NCBI GenBank assembly: GCA_023264975.1
Contig: JAHFUS010000031.1
Coordinates: forward strand, 1-44,017
Length of the DNA: 44,017 nucleotides
From: Actinomycetes bacterium
GTDB taxonomy: Bacteria; Actinomycetota; Acidimicrobiia; Acidimicrobiales; GCA-2861595
Reading direction: 5' to 3'
Positions 32,257-41,726 of this stretch are shown piece after piece. Under the pieces are notes generated by a model. It saw only the letters and a list, made by a program, of their open reading frames with translations, was not told where the DNA came from and searched no databases. Both the position numbers and the translations under genes were made by a program. Positions within the stretch are counted from its first letter, which is position 1; each line of letters starts with the position of its first letter.

Positions 32257-34809
32257 ATGTCCGCTTCGAGCGCTCAGCTCCAATTCGCCGCCGAATTCGT
32301 CCTGTTCCTGGCCGCAATGTCGGGGCTCGCCGTCGTCGCGCTGCGGGGGGCGCTGCTGAGCGACAAGGTGTCCGGCGAAGCCGCGCTCACCGCCGGCTTC
32401 CTCGCCCTCGCAACCTCCGCCTTCCTTCACGGGTCGCGGCTGGTCGACGACGGCGGGTCCACCGTCATCGTGGGCCTGCGCACGGCCGGCATCGTGGGAG
32501 TCCTGGCCGGGTGCCTGCTGGGGTGGGTCGCCGGCGAGGCGGCCCGCATCCTCCTGGCTCTGGCGGTTGCCTCGCTGGCTGCCGCCACCTTCGTCGACTC
32601 GGGCGACTCGTCCACCTTCTCGCGCGTCACCCTCGTGGTCGGTGGCCTGGCCATGGGCGTGGCGGTGCTGGTGGCCAGCCGCCGCTCCATCGCCGCACGG
32701 GTCGCCGCCACGGCCGCCGTCACCCTGCTCATCGTGGTGCTGGTGCTGGGCGTGGCCCTCTCCGCCGTGCTTGTGAACACCGTCCAGGACAGCGCTGTCG
32801 ACCGTATCGAGCGCCGGGCCCTGAACGAGGCGAAACGGGCAGGCCTGCAGCCCGCCGATCGCATCCGGGATGCCAAGATCGTTGCGTCGACGCTTCTCGG
32901 CGACGATCGCATTGCCAACGTACTGGCGGCCAAACAGTCGCCCAACCCGTCGGACATCCTCACCCAGGACCTCCAGACGCTGTCGAACCGGTTCCTCGCC
33001 GACGTCGCGCTCGCGTATGTCTCCCCCGGAGGCCAGGTGCACGGCGTGGCCAACCTCGACAAGGTGCAGGTCTTCGAACTGGCGGGCAAGCCGGTGGTCA
33101 TCGAGGCGTTGCGGTCGGCCGACGAGCGGACGTCCGTCGAGCTTCTCGGCAACCAGGCCTACTCCGTGGGGGTCGAGCCCGTACAGTCGGCCAGGACGGC
33201 GGGCCTGGCCGGCGTGGCCATCGCCCTACAGAAGCTCGACGACACCTACCTGGAACAGGTCGCCACCGACGACGAAAGGCTGTCGCTCGCCCTCGTCAAG
33301 AGCTCGACGGTGGCCAAGCGCGGTGAGCAGCCCAGCGCCTCGGCGATCGCAGGCATGGTACGGGCCGCCCTGGTCGACGGCCGGGCGAGCAGGGGCGTCG
33401 TCGACGAGCGCTTCGTGGCTGTGGCCCCGGTTTTGCTGGGGGACGGGACGCCCCAACTCGCCCTGGTGGCGTCGAGCCCCACCACGCTGGTGGGCAAGAC
33501 CCGCGACGACCTGTTCCGCAGTCTCTTCCTCGTCGCACTGGGCGGGGCCATGCTGGCTTTGCTGTTCGCCGTCGTCGTCGGCGCCCGCATCGGGAGCGGC
33601 CTCGCCCGGTTGCGGACCGCCGCAGAGGCCATCCAGGGCGGCGACTTCGGCGTGCGTACGGGCATCGCCAGCGCCGACGAGGTTGGCGTTCTGAGTCGGG
33701 CCTTCGACAAGATGGCCTCGTCCGTGCAGGACAAGACGGCGGCCGAGGTGCGCTTGCGGGGCCGTCTCGAGGCGGTGGTGGGAGGGATGGGCGAGGCGCT
33801 GGTCGCCCTCGACGAGCAGGGCCTCATCACGGACTTCAACCGCGCCGCCGAGGAGCTGCTGGGCGTTCGCCAGAACTACGCGGTGGGAAAGCCCGTGGCC
33901 GACGTCGTCCGGCTCATCGACGAGGACGCCACGCCCATCCCGATCGATCCCACGCCCGGTGCCGGTCGGTGGAGCACGCTCGGGTCGGTGCAGGCCATCG
34001 ACGGCCGCCAGGTGCCCGTGGCCGTGTCGGTGGGCGCCCTGCACGGTCCCGGTGCCGAGTCCAAGGGCAGCGTCATCGTCCTCGCCGATCTCACGAGCGA
34101 GCGCGAGGTCGAGCAGATGAAGAAGGAGTTCCTCTCCCGGGTCGGCCACGAGCTCCGCCACCCGCTCGTGCCGCTCATGGGCTACGCCGAGATCCTGAAC
34201 CGCAAGGAGGTCTCGCCCGAGCAGGCCCGCTTGATGCACACGGAGATGCTCGACCAGTCCCGAAAGCTCCTGCGGATCGTGGAGATGCTCGAGTTCTTCG
34301 CCGCCGCCGGCGCCGGGCGGATCCTCCTTCGCCTCGAGGAGGTCGACCCCCGCACGGTCATCGACGACATCGTGCGCAAGTGGCAGATGCAGCTCGGCAC
34401 GCCCGAGGTGATCCGGCCGCGGGTGCGCCGCAGCACCCCCCTCGTGGTCGCGGATCGAGTGCGTCTCACCAAGTGCCTCGACGAATTGGTGGACAACGCG
34501 GTGAAGTTCTCCGTCAATGGTGGGAAAATCGTGGTGTCGGCCGAGCCGGGCCCCGATGGAGGCGTGGAGATCAGCGTGACGGACCATGGCCAGGGGATGA
34601 CGGCGGCGGAGCAGCAGCAGTCGTTCGAGGAATTCGTCCAGGGGGACCCCTCCGACACCCGCCCCCACGGTGGCCTCGGTCTCGGTCTGGCCTTCGTGCG
34701 CCGGGTCATAGAGGCGCACGGAGGAAGCTTGACCTGCACGTCCGCCGTAGGAAAGGGCTCGAAGTTCTCAATCTTTGTGCCTGATGTGCCGAGAGGAACG
34801 GCGGGATGA
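32257..34809 (+). CDS. Multi-domain membrane sensor histidine kinase
   Basis: 850 residues. Six or so N-terminal membrane helices (to about residue 175), an outside sensor domain (about 180-415), a further helix (about 421-443), HAMP (444-497), PAS (about 505-620), a HisKA domain with H631 in FLSRVGHELRHPL, and an ATPase domain (N box DELVDNAVKFS, G1 DHGQGM, G2 GGLGLGLAF). It phosphorylates a response regulator that is not in the window. The last four bases overlap the start of a lipoprotein gene, so the lipoprotein may be a signal partner. Possible leaderless start (TATAGG seven bases before ATG), a weak match. Confidence 0.88.
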   Translation: MSASSAQLQFAAEFVLFLAAMSGLAVVALRGALLSDKVSGEAALTAGFLALATSAFLHGSRLVDDGGSTVIVGLRTAGIVGVLAGCLLGWVAGEAARILLALAVASLAAATFVDSGDSSTFSRVTLVVGGLAMGVAVLVASRRSIAARVAATAAVTLLIVVLVLGVALSAVLVNTVQDSAVDRIERRALNEAKRAGLQPADRIRDAKIVASTLLGDDRIANVLAAKQSPNPSDILTQDLQTLSNRFLADVALAYVSPGGQVHGVANLDKVQVFELAGKPVVIEALRSADERTSVELLGNQAYSVGVEPVQSARTAGLAGVAIALQKLDDTYLEQVATDDERLSLALVKSSTVAKRGEQPSASAIAGMVRAALVDGRASRGVVDERFVAVAPVLLGDGTPQLALVASSPTTLVGKTRDDLFRSLFLVALGGAMLALLFAVVVGARIGSGLARLRTAAEAIQGGDFGVRTGIASADEVGVLSRAFDKMASSVQDKTAAEVRLRGRLEAVVGGMGEALVALDEQGLITDFNRAAEELLGVRQNYAVGKPVADVVRLIDEDATPIPIDPTPGAGRWSTLGSVQAIDGRQVPVAVSVGALHGPGAESKGSVIVLADLTSEREVEQMKKEFLSRVGHELRHPLVPLMGYAEILNRKEVSPEQARLMHTEMLDQSRKLLRIVEMLEFFAAAGAGRILLRLEEVDPRTVIDDIVRKWQMQLGTPEVIRPRVRRSTPLVVADRVRLTKCLDELVDNAVKFSVNGGKIVVSAEPGPDGGVEISVTDHGQGMTAAEQQQSFEEFVQGDPSDTRPHGGLGLGLAFVRRVIEAHGGSLTCTSAVGKGSKFSIFVPDVPRGTAG

Positions 34810-36002
34810 GGCGCCTGGCCGGAGTCGTCGCAGTGGCGATCCTGGCTCTCGGCGCGGGGTGCTCCGGGAACCGGATGAAAGCCGGCGAGGCCGTCGTCGA
34901 CATCGAGCCGGGCAGCCGGGTGCTCATCGGCGAGCGCGACCAGGGGCTCAAGCTGGCCGAAGGTCGTCGCACGGTGCACTTCGGTGCCGAGGTGAAGGTG
35001 CTGGAGGGTGCGGCGTCGATCGACCTCGGCGACGGCGGGAGCGTCGACGTCCGTACGGGCAGCGAGGTCGAGCTCAGCGCGCCGCTGTCGCTGGTGGCGG
35101 AGGACCTTCTCGTCACCAGTGGGAACAAGCCCTTGAAAGTGGCGGTGGGCGGCTCGGAGGTCACGGTCGACGGCGTTGCCCGGCTCACTCGCGACCTCGC
35201 GGTCTCCGCGGCCACCTACCGGGGCGTCCTCACCATCCGCTCGGCTGCTCGTTCGCTCCGGGTACCCGCACTACGCCAATCCGACGTTCCGTCGCTCGGC
35301 GTGCTGCCGGCCGAGGCCGAGCCGTTGCGCTACGACACCGGCGATGCGTGGGACCGCCGTTTCCTGTCGCAGGCCATGGATCTCGGTGAGCAGCTCGAGG
35401 CGCGCAGCAGAGGCTTCACTAACCAGCTTCCGGCCGGCTCGGGCTCGACGCCCGGCTTCTACCGGATCCTGCTGCCGGCCCTCGAGAACGAGCCGGCGTT
35501 CGGTGCGGAGCTCCTTCCCAAGGACGCCGTCCCTGGCGACACGCTCGTCGGCGCTGCTATCACGGTGAGCGGCAGGATCGGCACGTTCGCCCAGCGTTGG
35601 GCCGACGTGTTCAAGTTCAGGAACGCCGGCGCCGCCTGGGGCCTCGTGGCCCTCGATCAGCAGGTGAACGACGCCGATGCCCTCGTCCACACCGTCGATC
35701 TCGCCATCGGGAGTCAGCCCGTCGCCTTCGCCCCCCCGCCAGGCACTGTGGCGGCTGTCGCGAACCAGTCGCCCGCGCTTGCCGCCGTCACCGCGACGCC
35801 ACCGGCCAACACGCCTGGCCGTACGCCTGCCGCCCCGGTGACCCCGGCGCCGGTCGCCGCACCGGCTGCCGAGAAGCCGCTGATCGCCCTGCCCGAGCTG
35901 CCCGAGATCGTCCCACCGCCCGACCCGAACGCGCCGGGGCTGCTCACGCCCCTTCTCGACGTGGTCACCGACACCCTTGGCGGACTGCTCTCGGGCGGCT
36001 AG
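34806..36002 (+). CDS. Putative lipoprotein with FecR-like domain, coupled to the histidine kinase
   Basis: 398 residues. Signal peptide with a lipobox-like end (LALGAGC, Cys19), although Gly at -3 is unusual. The next 150 residues are beta-rich with a FecR-like pattern (VLEGAASIDLGDGGSVDVRTGSEVELSAPLSLVAEDLLVTSG). After that comes a mixed domain and a Pro/Ala-rich end (PPANTPGRTPAAPVTPAP) finishing LPELPEIVPPPDPNAPG. The ATG overlaps the kinase stop (ATGA). I infer an outer-face partner sensing or relaying a signal to the kinase; no family is certain. Confidence 0.65.
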   Translation: MRRLAGVVAVAILALGAGCSGNRMKAGEAVVDIEPGSRVLIGERDQGLKLAEGRRTVHFGAEVKVLEGAASIDLGDGGSVDVRTGSEVELSAPLSLVAEDLLVTSGNKPLKVAVGGSEVTVDGVARLTRDLAVSAATYRGVLTIRSAARSLRVPALRQSDVPSLGVLPAEAEPLRYDTGDAWDRRFLSQAMDLGEQLEARSRGFTNQLPAGSGSTPGFYRILLPALENEPAFGAELLPKDAVPGDTLVGAAITVSGRIGTFAQRWADVFKFRNAGAAWGLVALDQQVNDADALVHTVDLAIGSQPVAFAPPPGTVAAVANQSPALAAVTATPPANTPGRTPAAPVTPAPVAAPAAEKPLIALPELPEIVPPPDPNAPGLLTPLLDVVTDTLGGLLSGG

Positions 36003-36067
36003 GGCCGGCTCCGGCAGGGCCTCTCACGGCCCGGCCGGGCATACCCCCTCGCGGCCCTGTTCGGTCG

Positions 36068-36073
36068 TAACCT
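36068..36073 (+). promoter_or_regulatory. Leaderless -10 element (TAACCT)
   Basis: TAACCT lies six bases before the ATG at 36080. Confidence 0.45.
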
Positions 36074-36079
36074 CGGCCC

Positions 36080-38425
36080 ATGTCCGACGGGCCTCTTTCC
36101 CCCGAAGAGGTCGCCCACCGCGGCTTCGGCACCACGTTCCGGGGTTTCGACACGGCCGAGGTCCGGGCCTACCTCCAGAGGGTGGGCAACGAGCTGAAGG
36201 CGGCCACTGCACGCGAGCGGGAGCTCCACAAGCGGGTCGCCGACGCCGAGCACCGGGCCGCCCACCCGGTCCTCGAGGGCGACGCTCTCACCCGCGTCCT
36301 GGGCGATGAGATGGGCCGAATTCTGGCCACCGCCCAGGCGGCAGCCAACGGGCTGAAGGACAAGGCCGAGGAGAACGCAGCCCGCATCCTGCGGGAGGCG
36401 CACGACCAGGCGCAGCGCATCCGGGCCCAAGCCGAGGCGATCCTGGCCCTGCGCACCGAGGAGGCCGACGCCGAGGCGGCCGAGATCCGCAGGGTGGCCA
36501 CCGCCCAGGCGGCCGAGGTGGTGGAGCGGGCGGCTTACGACGCGGCAGGCGCCATGGCCGACGTGGAGGGCAAGGCCCGTCAACTGGTGCTGGACGCCCA
36601 GGCCGCGCGCGCCCGGGTCCTCGGTGACCTCACCCGCCGCCGCCGCCTCCTCCAGATCCAGGTCGAGCAGCTGCGCGCGGGCCGGGACCGCCTCCTCGAC
36701 GCCTACCGCAAGGTCCGCAGCACCACCGACGAGGTCGCAGACGAACTGCAACGGGTGGAGGACGAAGCCCGCGAGGCGGCGGGGGCGGCCGGCGAGCGGG
36801 TGGCCGCCGGCCCCATGGTCGACGATCTCAACGACGTGCTGGCCGCCTTCGCCGCTGCGCCGGCCACCGAGGGGGGCGGGCCGTCGCCGGGCCCGGCGGC
36901 GACGTCCGACGGCGATGCCCAGACGACGGCGAGCGCCACCGGCCCAACCGCTCACACGGCATCCGATCCCGCCTCCGTCGCTCCCGGCGGCGGCGATGCG
37001 GAGGCGGCGGCTGCGTCTCCGCAGGGCCCGGGGTTGTCGACCCCGTTCCCGGACGAGACCGCCATCGCCGGCCAACCTGCCGGTCAGGGGCAGGACGCGG
37101 CGCCGGGGTCGGCGGCGGAGTCGACGGCGCCAGAGGCAGTCGGGAGCACCCCGCTGTCGGACGCAGGGCCGTTGCCCCAACTCGTGTCGACCCGTCCCGG
37201 CGGCGAGCGGCGCCCGCTGCGCCTGCTGCGCCGGCCCAAGGGCGACGGCCGTCCTCTCGACGTGGTTCCCCTGCCGGCTGATGACGAGGCCGTACGCATG
37301 ATCCCTCCGACTCCCGAGCCGCCGCTGGCCGCCGCCGCGACCAGCGTCCCCGCGCCGGCCGACGAGCAGGCGGCCGGCGAGGACGTGCTGGCGCCGCCCG
37401 CTGCCGGCGAGGTCGAGACCCGAGCCGACCCGCCCGCTGCCGGCGAGTCGAATGAACCCGCCGCTCCGGCCATAGCCAGCGAGATGGGCGCCCCCGCCTC
37501 CGACACGCCCGCCCCCGGTGAGACGGACGCCGACGCCGTTGCTGGCGTTGCCGGAGTCGACGAGCTGTTCGCCCGCATCCGGGCGGGACGGGCCGGCGCC
37601 GTTGCGCGCGCCCACGAGGTCCTCACCGCCGACCCGGGCGCACCGGTTCAGCTTGGCACTCCTGCTGCAGCGTCGCCGGGCGACGAGGAGGCCAGCGTCT
37701 CCGCGGCCGCCTCTGCTCCGGACGGCCCGGTCGAGGAGGAGTCGCTGCTGCGGCGCCGCGACACCGCCGTCGAGGGGCTGGAGGCCAAGCTCGCCAGGAA
37801 GCTGAAGCGGGCCCTCCAGGACGAGCAGAACGAGGTCCTCGATCGGCTCCGCTCGGCCAAGGCGGGCGCCGGGCCCGAGGCTGTGCTGCCGGCGCCGGCC
37901 GATCAGGCCGGCCGCTACCGGCAGGCGGCGGAGGAGGCCTTGCAGGCGGCCGCCGCCGCCGGCATGACCTTCATGGCGCCATCCGACCCCACCGACGGGC
38001 ACCACGCCGCACCCGACGTCTCCCCGGTCGTCGACGAGCTGGTCTCGTCGCTCGGCGAGCCCCTGCGTCGAGCCCTCGAGAGGGCCATGCGCGGCGACGG
38101 CGCTGACCCGGCGGCGGTGGGGGAGCGCATCGGCGCCGCCTATCGCGAGTGCAAGGCACAGCGGATCGAGGGTCTGGCCGGTGACGCCGTCACCGCCGCC
38201 TTCTCGTGCGGGGAGCTGGCAGTCATGCCCGCCGGGGCCGCGTCGCGGTGGGTCGTCGACGACGACGGGCGCCCGTGCCCGGACTGCGACGACAATGCGC
38301 TGGCCGGGCCCACGCCCGCCGGCGAGGCCTTCCCCACGGGCCAGGCCCATCCTCCCGCCCACGCCGGATGCCGGTGCCTGCTGGCGCCGGCTGCCCTTGC
38401 CGCGGCCATGCGCGGCCACGACTGA
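36080..38425 (+). CDS. DivIVA-domain protein with phage MuF-like C-terminal domain
   Basis: 781 residues. A DivIVA membrane-curvature module (GFGTTFRGFDTAEVRAYLQRVGNEL, 1-60) is followed by a long coiled coil (60-245), a Pro/Ala-rich disordered stretch (250-540) with a REAs-like KLARKLKRALQDEQNEVLDRLR helix near 570-600, and a C-terminal domain (690-781) that ends with C733-x2-C736, FPTGQAHPPAHAGC764-R-C766. That C-terminal pattern (CPxC, then HPxCRC) is a hallmark of phage head-morphogenesis MuF/gp7-type domains and probably binds metal. DivIVA-type proteins guide polar growth and division; what MuF adds is unknown. Confidence 0.75.
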   Translation: MSDGPLSPEEVAHRGFGTTFRGFDTAEVRAYLQRVGNELKAATARERELHKRVADAEHRAAHPVLEGDALTRVLGDEMGRILATAQAAANGLKDKAEENAARILREAHDQAQRIRAQAEAILALRTEEADAEAAEIRRVATAQAAEVVERAAYDAAGAMADVEGKARQLVLDAQAARARVLGDLTRRRRLLQIQVEQLRAGRDRLLDAYRKVRSTTDEVADELQRVEDEAREAAGAAGERVAAGPMVDDLNDVLAAFAAAPATEGGGPSPGPAATSDGDAQTTASATGPTAHTASDPASVAPGGGDAEAAAASPQGPGLSTPFPDETAIAGQPAGQGQDAAPGSAAESTAPEAVGSTPLSDAGPLPQLVSTRPGGERRPLRLLRRPKGDGRPLDVVPLPADDEAVRMIPPTPEPPLAAAATSVPAPADEQAAGEDVLAPPAAGEVETRADPPAAGESNEPAAPAIASEMGAPASDTPAPGETDADAVAGVAGVDELFARIRAGRAGAVARAHEVLTADPGAPVQLGTPAAASPGDEEASVSAAASAPDGPVEEESLLRRRDTAVEGLEAKLARKLKRALQDEQNEVLDRLRSAKAGAGPEAVLPAPADQAGRYRQAAEEALQAAAAAGMTFMAPSDPTDGHHAAPDVSPVVDELVSSLGEPLRRALERAMRGDGADPAAVGERIGAAYRECKAQRIEGLAGDAVTAAFSCGELAVMPAGAASRWVVDDDGRPCPDCDDNALAGPTPAGEAFPTGQAHPPAHAGCRCLLAPAALAAAMRGHD

Positions 38426-38449
38426 CCCACAGACTCCCCGGGCAGTCCC

Positions 38450-38455
38450 TAGCAT
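38450..38455 (+). promoter_or_regulatory. Leaderless -10 element (TAGCAT)
   Basis: TAGCAT lies six bases before the ATG of the UPF0182 gene at 38462. Confidence 0.5.
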
Positions 38456-38461
38456 CGCCCC

Positions 38462-41413
38462 ATGCGTGCACAAACGGACCGTCCCCGGCGACGTCGGCGG
38501 TCCACCGGCCGCATCGGGCTCATCGCCTTCGGGGTCGTCGCTTTCTTCGGCCTGACGTCGCTGCGAGGTGTCGCCGGGTTCTGGACCACATACCTGTGGT
38601 TCGAGGAGCTGGGCCTCACCAGTGTCTGGAAAGGGGTGCTCGGCACCAAGATCCTCCTGGTCCTGGTGTTCACCTCCATCTTCTTCGCCCTGCTGTTCGC
38701 CAACCTCGTGATCGCCGACCGTCTCGCGCCCCGCTTCCGTGCCATCGGCCCCGAGGACGAGCTCGTCCAGCGCTACCGCCAGGTCGTCGGCCCCCACGCC
38801 GGCAATGTGCGCATCGGCGTGTCGGTGCTGTTCGCACTGCTGGCGGGCTCGGGCGTGTCGGCCCAGTGGCACAACTGGTTGCTGTACCGCAACGCAGTCG
38901 ACTTCGGTGTGAAGGACCCGCAGTTCGGCCGCGACGTCGGATACTTCGTCTTCAAGCTCCCGTTCCTGTCGTTCCTCGTGGACTGGGCCTTCGTGGCCGT
39001 GGTGATCGTCGCCGTGATCACCTTGGTGGCCCATTACCTCAACGGCGGGATCCGCATGCAGGCGCCGATGCAGCGGGTCACGCCTCAGGTGAAGGCGCAC
39101 GTTTCCGTGCTGCTCGCCTGCCTTGCCCTGATCAAGGCCGTCGGCTACTACTTCCAGCGCTTCGAGCTGAGCTTCTCGACCAGGGGTGTCGTCGACGGCG
39201 CCACCTACAGCGACGTGAAGGCGCAGCTGCCCGCCCTCGAGCTGCTGGTGATCATCTCCATCGCCGCCGCCCTCATGCTCTTCTACAACATCCGGCGCAA
39301 GGGCTGGGCCCTGCCTGTCATAGGCGTCGGCCTGTGGGCCCTGATCTCGGTGGTGGTGGGTGCCATCGTCCCCGCCTTCATCCAGAAGTTCCGGGTGGAG
39401 CCCTCCGAGCTGGCCCGGGAGCGGGTGTACATCGAGCGCAACATCAAGGCCACGCGGTCGGCGCTGCAGCTCGACGACGTCGAGGAGGTGCCCTTCAACT
39501 ACGACGAGACGCTCAACGCCGCCGAGCTGGCGGCCAACGCCGACACTGTGCGCAACGTGCGCCTCTGGGACCCCCTCTACGTGGAGGAGACGTTCCAGAA
39601 GCTGCAGGAGATCCGCTCCTACTACCAGTTCAACGACGTCGACATCGACCGCTATGAGCTGGACGGCCGCACCACCCAGACCATCGTGTCGGCGCGCGAG
39701 CTGAACTCGGCGGATCTTCCTTCCCAGTCGTGGGTCAACCGCCACCTGTCGTTCACCCACGGCTTCGGCGCGCTGGTGGCGCCGGCGAACGCGGTCACGT
39801 CCGACGGCCAGCCCAACTTCACCCTGAAGGACATCCCTCCCTCGGGAACGCCCGAACTCACCCAGCCCCGTCTCTACTACGGCGAGAACACCGGCGGCTA
39901 CGCAGTGGTGAAGACCAAGCAGCGCGAGATCGACTTCCAGGATCAGCAGAAGGGCACCACCCGCTTCAGTACCTACAACGGCACAGGCGGCGTGCCGCTG
40001 AGCTCGTTCTTCCGCCGCGCCGCCTTCGCCCTGCGCTTCGCCGAGGTCAACATGCTGATCTCGAACCTCATCACGCCCGAGTCCCGGGCCATCTTCATCC
40101 GCGACATCGGCGACCGCGTGCGCACCGCCGCGCCGTTCCTGCGCTACGACGCCGACCCGTACCCGGTGGTCGTCGACGGGAAGCTCCTCTGGGTCCAGGA
40201 CGCCTACACCACCACGTCGCGCTACCCCTACGCCCAGCGGGGCGACACCGACCGGATTCCTGACGGCAGCGGGTTGCGGGTCGGGTTCAACTACGCCCGC
40301 AACTCGGTGAAGGTCGTCACCGACGCCTTCAACGGCACCATGACCTTCTACGTGGTGGACGACAAGGACCCGATCATCAAGGCCTACCAGAAGGCCTTCC
40401 CCGACCTGTTCACGCCCGGAAGCGAGATCAGCGCCGAGCTGCGCAGCCACCTGCGCTACCCGGAGGACCTGTTCCGGGTGCAGACCACCATGTACGGCCG
40501 CTACCACATCACCGATCCCGCCGAGTTCTACAACGCCGGCGACGCATGGGACATCTCCCAGGACCCAGGGAACGGCTCCCCGGCCGTGCCGAACGAGGCG
40601 ACGACGTCCACCACGGCGGTCGGCGCCGCGCCCGGTTCGCTCGTGAGCGGCGCCAAGGGCAAGCGGATGGACCCCACATACCTCCTGCTCCGCCTACCCG
40701 GTGAAGACAACGCCAGCTTCCTCATTCTCCAGCCCTTCGTTCCCCGGTCCCAGGGTGACCGGCAACAGAACCTGTCGGCGTTCATGGTGGCCAAGAGCGA
40801 CCCCGACGAGTACGGAAAGCTCAAGGCATTTGTGATGCCCCGAGGCGAGCAGATCGACGGGCCGGCGCTGGTGGACGCGCGCGCCGCGGCCGACACCGAG
40901 ATCTCCCGTGAGATCACCTTCCTCAACCAGCAGGGATCGGAGGTCAAGCTTGGCAATGTCCAGGTGATCCCGATCGAGACATCGCTGCTGTACGTCAGGC
41001 CCCTGTACGTCCAGTCGTCGCGGAACCCCCTCCCCGAGTTCAAGCGGGCCATCGTGGTGTTCGGCAACAGGGCGGTGATCGGCGACACCCTGGCCGAGGC
41101 TCTCACCAAGATCTTCGGCGACGCACCCGAAACCCTGGAGGAGACGCCGGGTGGCACGCCACCCGTCCCTGTTCCCGGCCAGACGCCACCGGCCGGTGGC
41201 ACCGGGGACAGGGCCACGGTGCAGCGCCTGCTGAGCGAGGCCCAGGCCGCCTACGACGCGGCCCAGACCGCCCTCAAGGCGGGCGACCTGGCCGAGTACC
41301 AGAAGCAGATCAACCTGGTGGGCGACAGGGTGAAGCAGGCCCAGTCGGCTGCCGGGACCGCCGCTGTGCCAGCGGCCTCCACCACGACCTCGACGTCGGG
41401 CCCAACCGCGTAG
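38462..41413 (+). CDS. UPF0182 family large membrane protein
   Basis: 983-residue protein of the COG1615/UPF0182 family, widespread in actinobacteria and of unknown function. Seven or so N-terminal membrane helices (first VVAFFGLTSLRGVAGFWTTYLWFEELG), then a large outside region from about residue 305 with family blocks such as ERVYIERNIKATRSA, YYQFNDVDIDRYELDG, YGENTGGYAVV, LIQTP-like and RFWTTY-like segments. The C-terminus is Thr/Ala-rich with a helix (VQRLLSEAQAAYDAAQTALKAGDLAEYQKQINLVGDRV). It precedes a tRNA gene. Length agrees with the family. Confidence 0.92.
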   Translation: MRAQTDRPRRRRRSTGRIGLIAFGVVAFFGLTSLRGVAGFWTTYLWFEELGLTSVWKGVLGTKILLVLVFTSIFFALLFANLVIADRLAPRFRAIGPEDELVQRYRQVVGPHAGNVRIGVSVLFALLAGSGVSAQWHNWLLYRNAVDFGVKDPQFGRDVGYFVFKLPFLSFLVDWAFVAVVIVAVITLVAHYLNGGIRMQAPMQRVTPQVKAHVSVLLACLALIKAVGYYFQRFELSFSTRGVVDGATYSDVKAQLPALELLVIISIAAALMLFYNIRRKGWALPVIGVGLWALISVVVGAIVPAFIQKFRVEPSELARERVYIERNIKATRSALQLDDVEEVPFNYDETLNAAELAANADTVRNVRLWDPLYVEETFQKLQEIRSYYQFNDVDIDRYELDGRTTQTIVSARELNSADLPSQSWVNRHLSFTHGFGALVAPANAVTSDGQPNFTLKDIPPSGTPELTQPRLYYGENTGGYAVVKTKQREIDFQDQQKGTTRFSTYNGTGGVPLSSFFRRAAFALRFAEVNMLISNLITPESRAIFIRDIGDRVRTAAPFLRYDADPYPVVVDGKLLWVQDAYTTTSRYPYAQRGDTDRIPDGSGLRVGFNYARNSVKVVTDAFNGTMTFYVVDDKDPIIKAYQKAFPDLFTPGSEISAELRSHLRYPEDLFRVQTTMYGRYHITDPAEFYNAGDAWDISQDPGNGSPAVPNEATTSTTAVGAAPGSLVSGAKGKRMDPTYLLLRLPGEDNASFLILQPFVPRSQGDRQQNLSAFMVAKSDPDEYGKLKAFVMPRGEQIDGPALVDARAAADTEISREITFLNQQGSEVKLGNVQVIPIETSLLYVRPLYVQSSRNPLPEFKRAIVVFGNRAVIGDTLAEALTKIFGDAPETLEETPGGTPPVPVPGQTPPAGGTGDRATVQRLLSEAQAAYDAAQTALKAGDLAEYQKQINLVGDRVKQAQSAAGTAAVPAASTTTSTSGPTA

Positions 41414-41435
41414 CTGGCGGCCCGGCCAACCCGAT

Positions 41436-41463
41436 TTGGCACCAGGGGCGCTGCTGCTACGAT
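41436..41463 (+). promoter_or_regulatory. Housekeeping promoter of the initiator tRNA
   Basis: TTGGCA (41436-41441), 16 bases, TACGAT (41458-41463); predicted start about 41470, six bases before the mature tRNA. Confidence 0.6.
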
Positions 41464-41475
41464 GGGCAGTTCCGC

Positions 41476-41552
<77 letters not shown>

Positions 41553-41567
41553 AAGAACATGCAGGTC

Positions 41568-41593
41568 AGGCCCCACTTCTCGGAGTGGGGCCT
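41568..41593 (+). terminator. Hairpin downstream of the tRNA
   Basis: AGGCCCCACT, loop TCTCGG, AGTGGGGCCT: ten perfect pairs, with outer ATGCAG/CTGCAT (41559-41564, 41595-41600) extending it, followed by a short T-containing run. Likely terminator of the tRNA transcript. Confidence 0.65.
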
Positions 41594-41600
41594 TCTGCAT

Positions 41601-41685
41601 TCCGGAGGATCTTCTACCGGATCTTCTACCGAACGCTCCGGCACGACACATCAGCCGACGACACTCGGCGGCACTATCCTCCGGA
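41601..41685. repeat. Inverted repeat next to the tRNA
   Basis: TCCGGAGGAT (41601-41610) recurs inverted as ATCCTCCGGA (41676-41685). The core CTCCGG also occurs at 41636-41641. They frame the 12-base direct repeats and the start of the putative element. Confidence 0.5.
41608..41631. repeat. Tandem 12-base repeat GATCTTCTACCG
   Basis: Two identical adjacent copies, 41608-41619 and 41620-41631, in the gap between the tRNA and the first gene of the putative element; candidate integrase arm sites or an operator. Confidence 0.6.
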
Positions 41686-41714
41686 AACCGGCTGATTCTC
41701 AGAGCCTGTGGCGG

Positions 41715-41720
41715 TACCCT
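41715..41720 (+). promoter_or_regulatory. Leaderless -10 element (TACCCT)
   Basis: TACCCT lies six bases before the GTG at 41727. Confidence 0.45.
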
Positions 41721-41726
41721 GTCGGC

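Noticed and set aside
35999-40507. A minus-strand open frame of over 1500 codons
   Set aside because: It is the shadow of the DivIVA and UPF0182 genes in a GC-rich region; its composition is His/Arg/Gly/Val-rich with no family motif, while the plus-strand products are recognisable.
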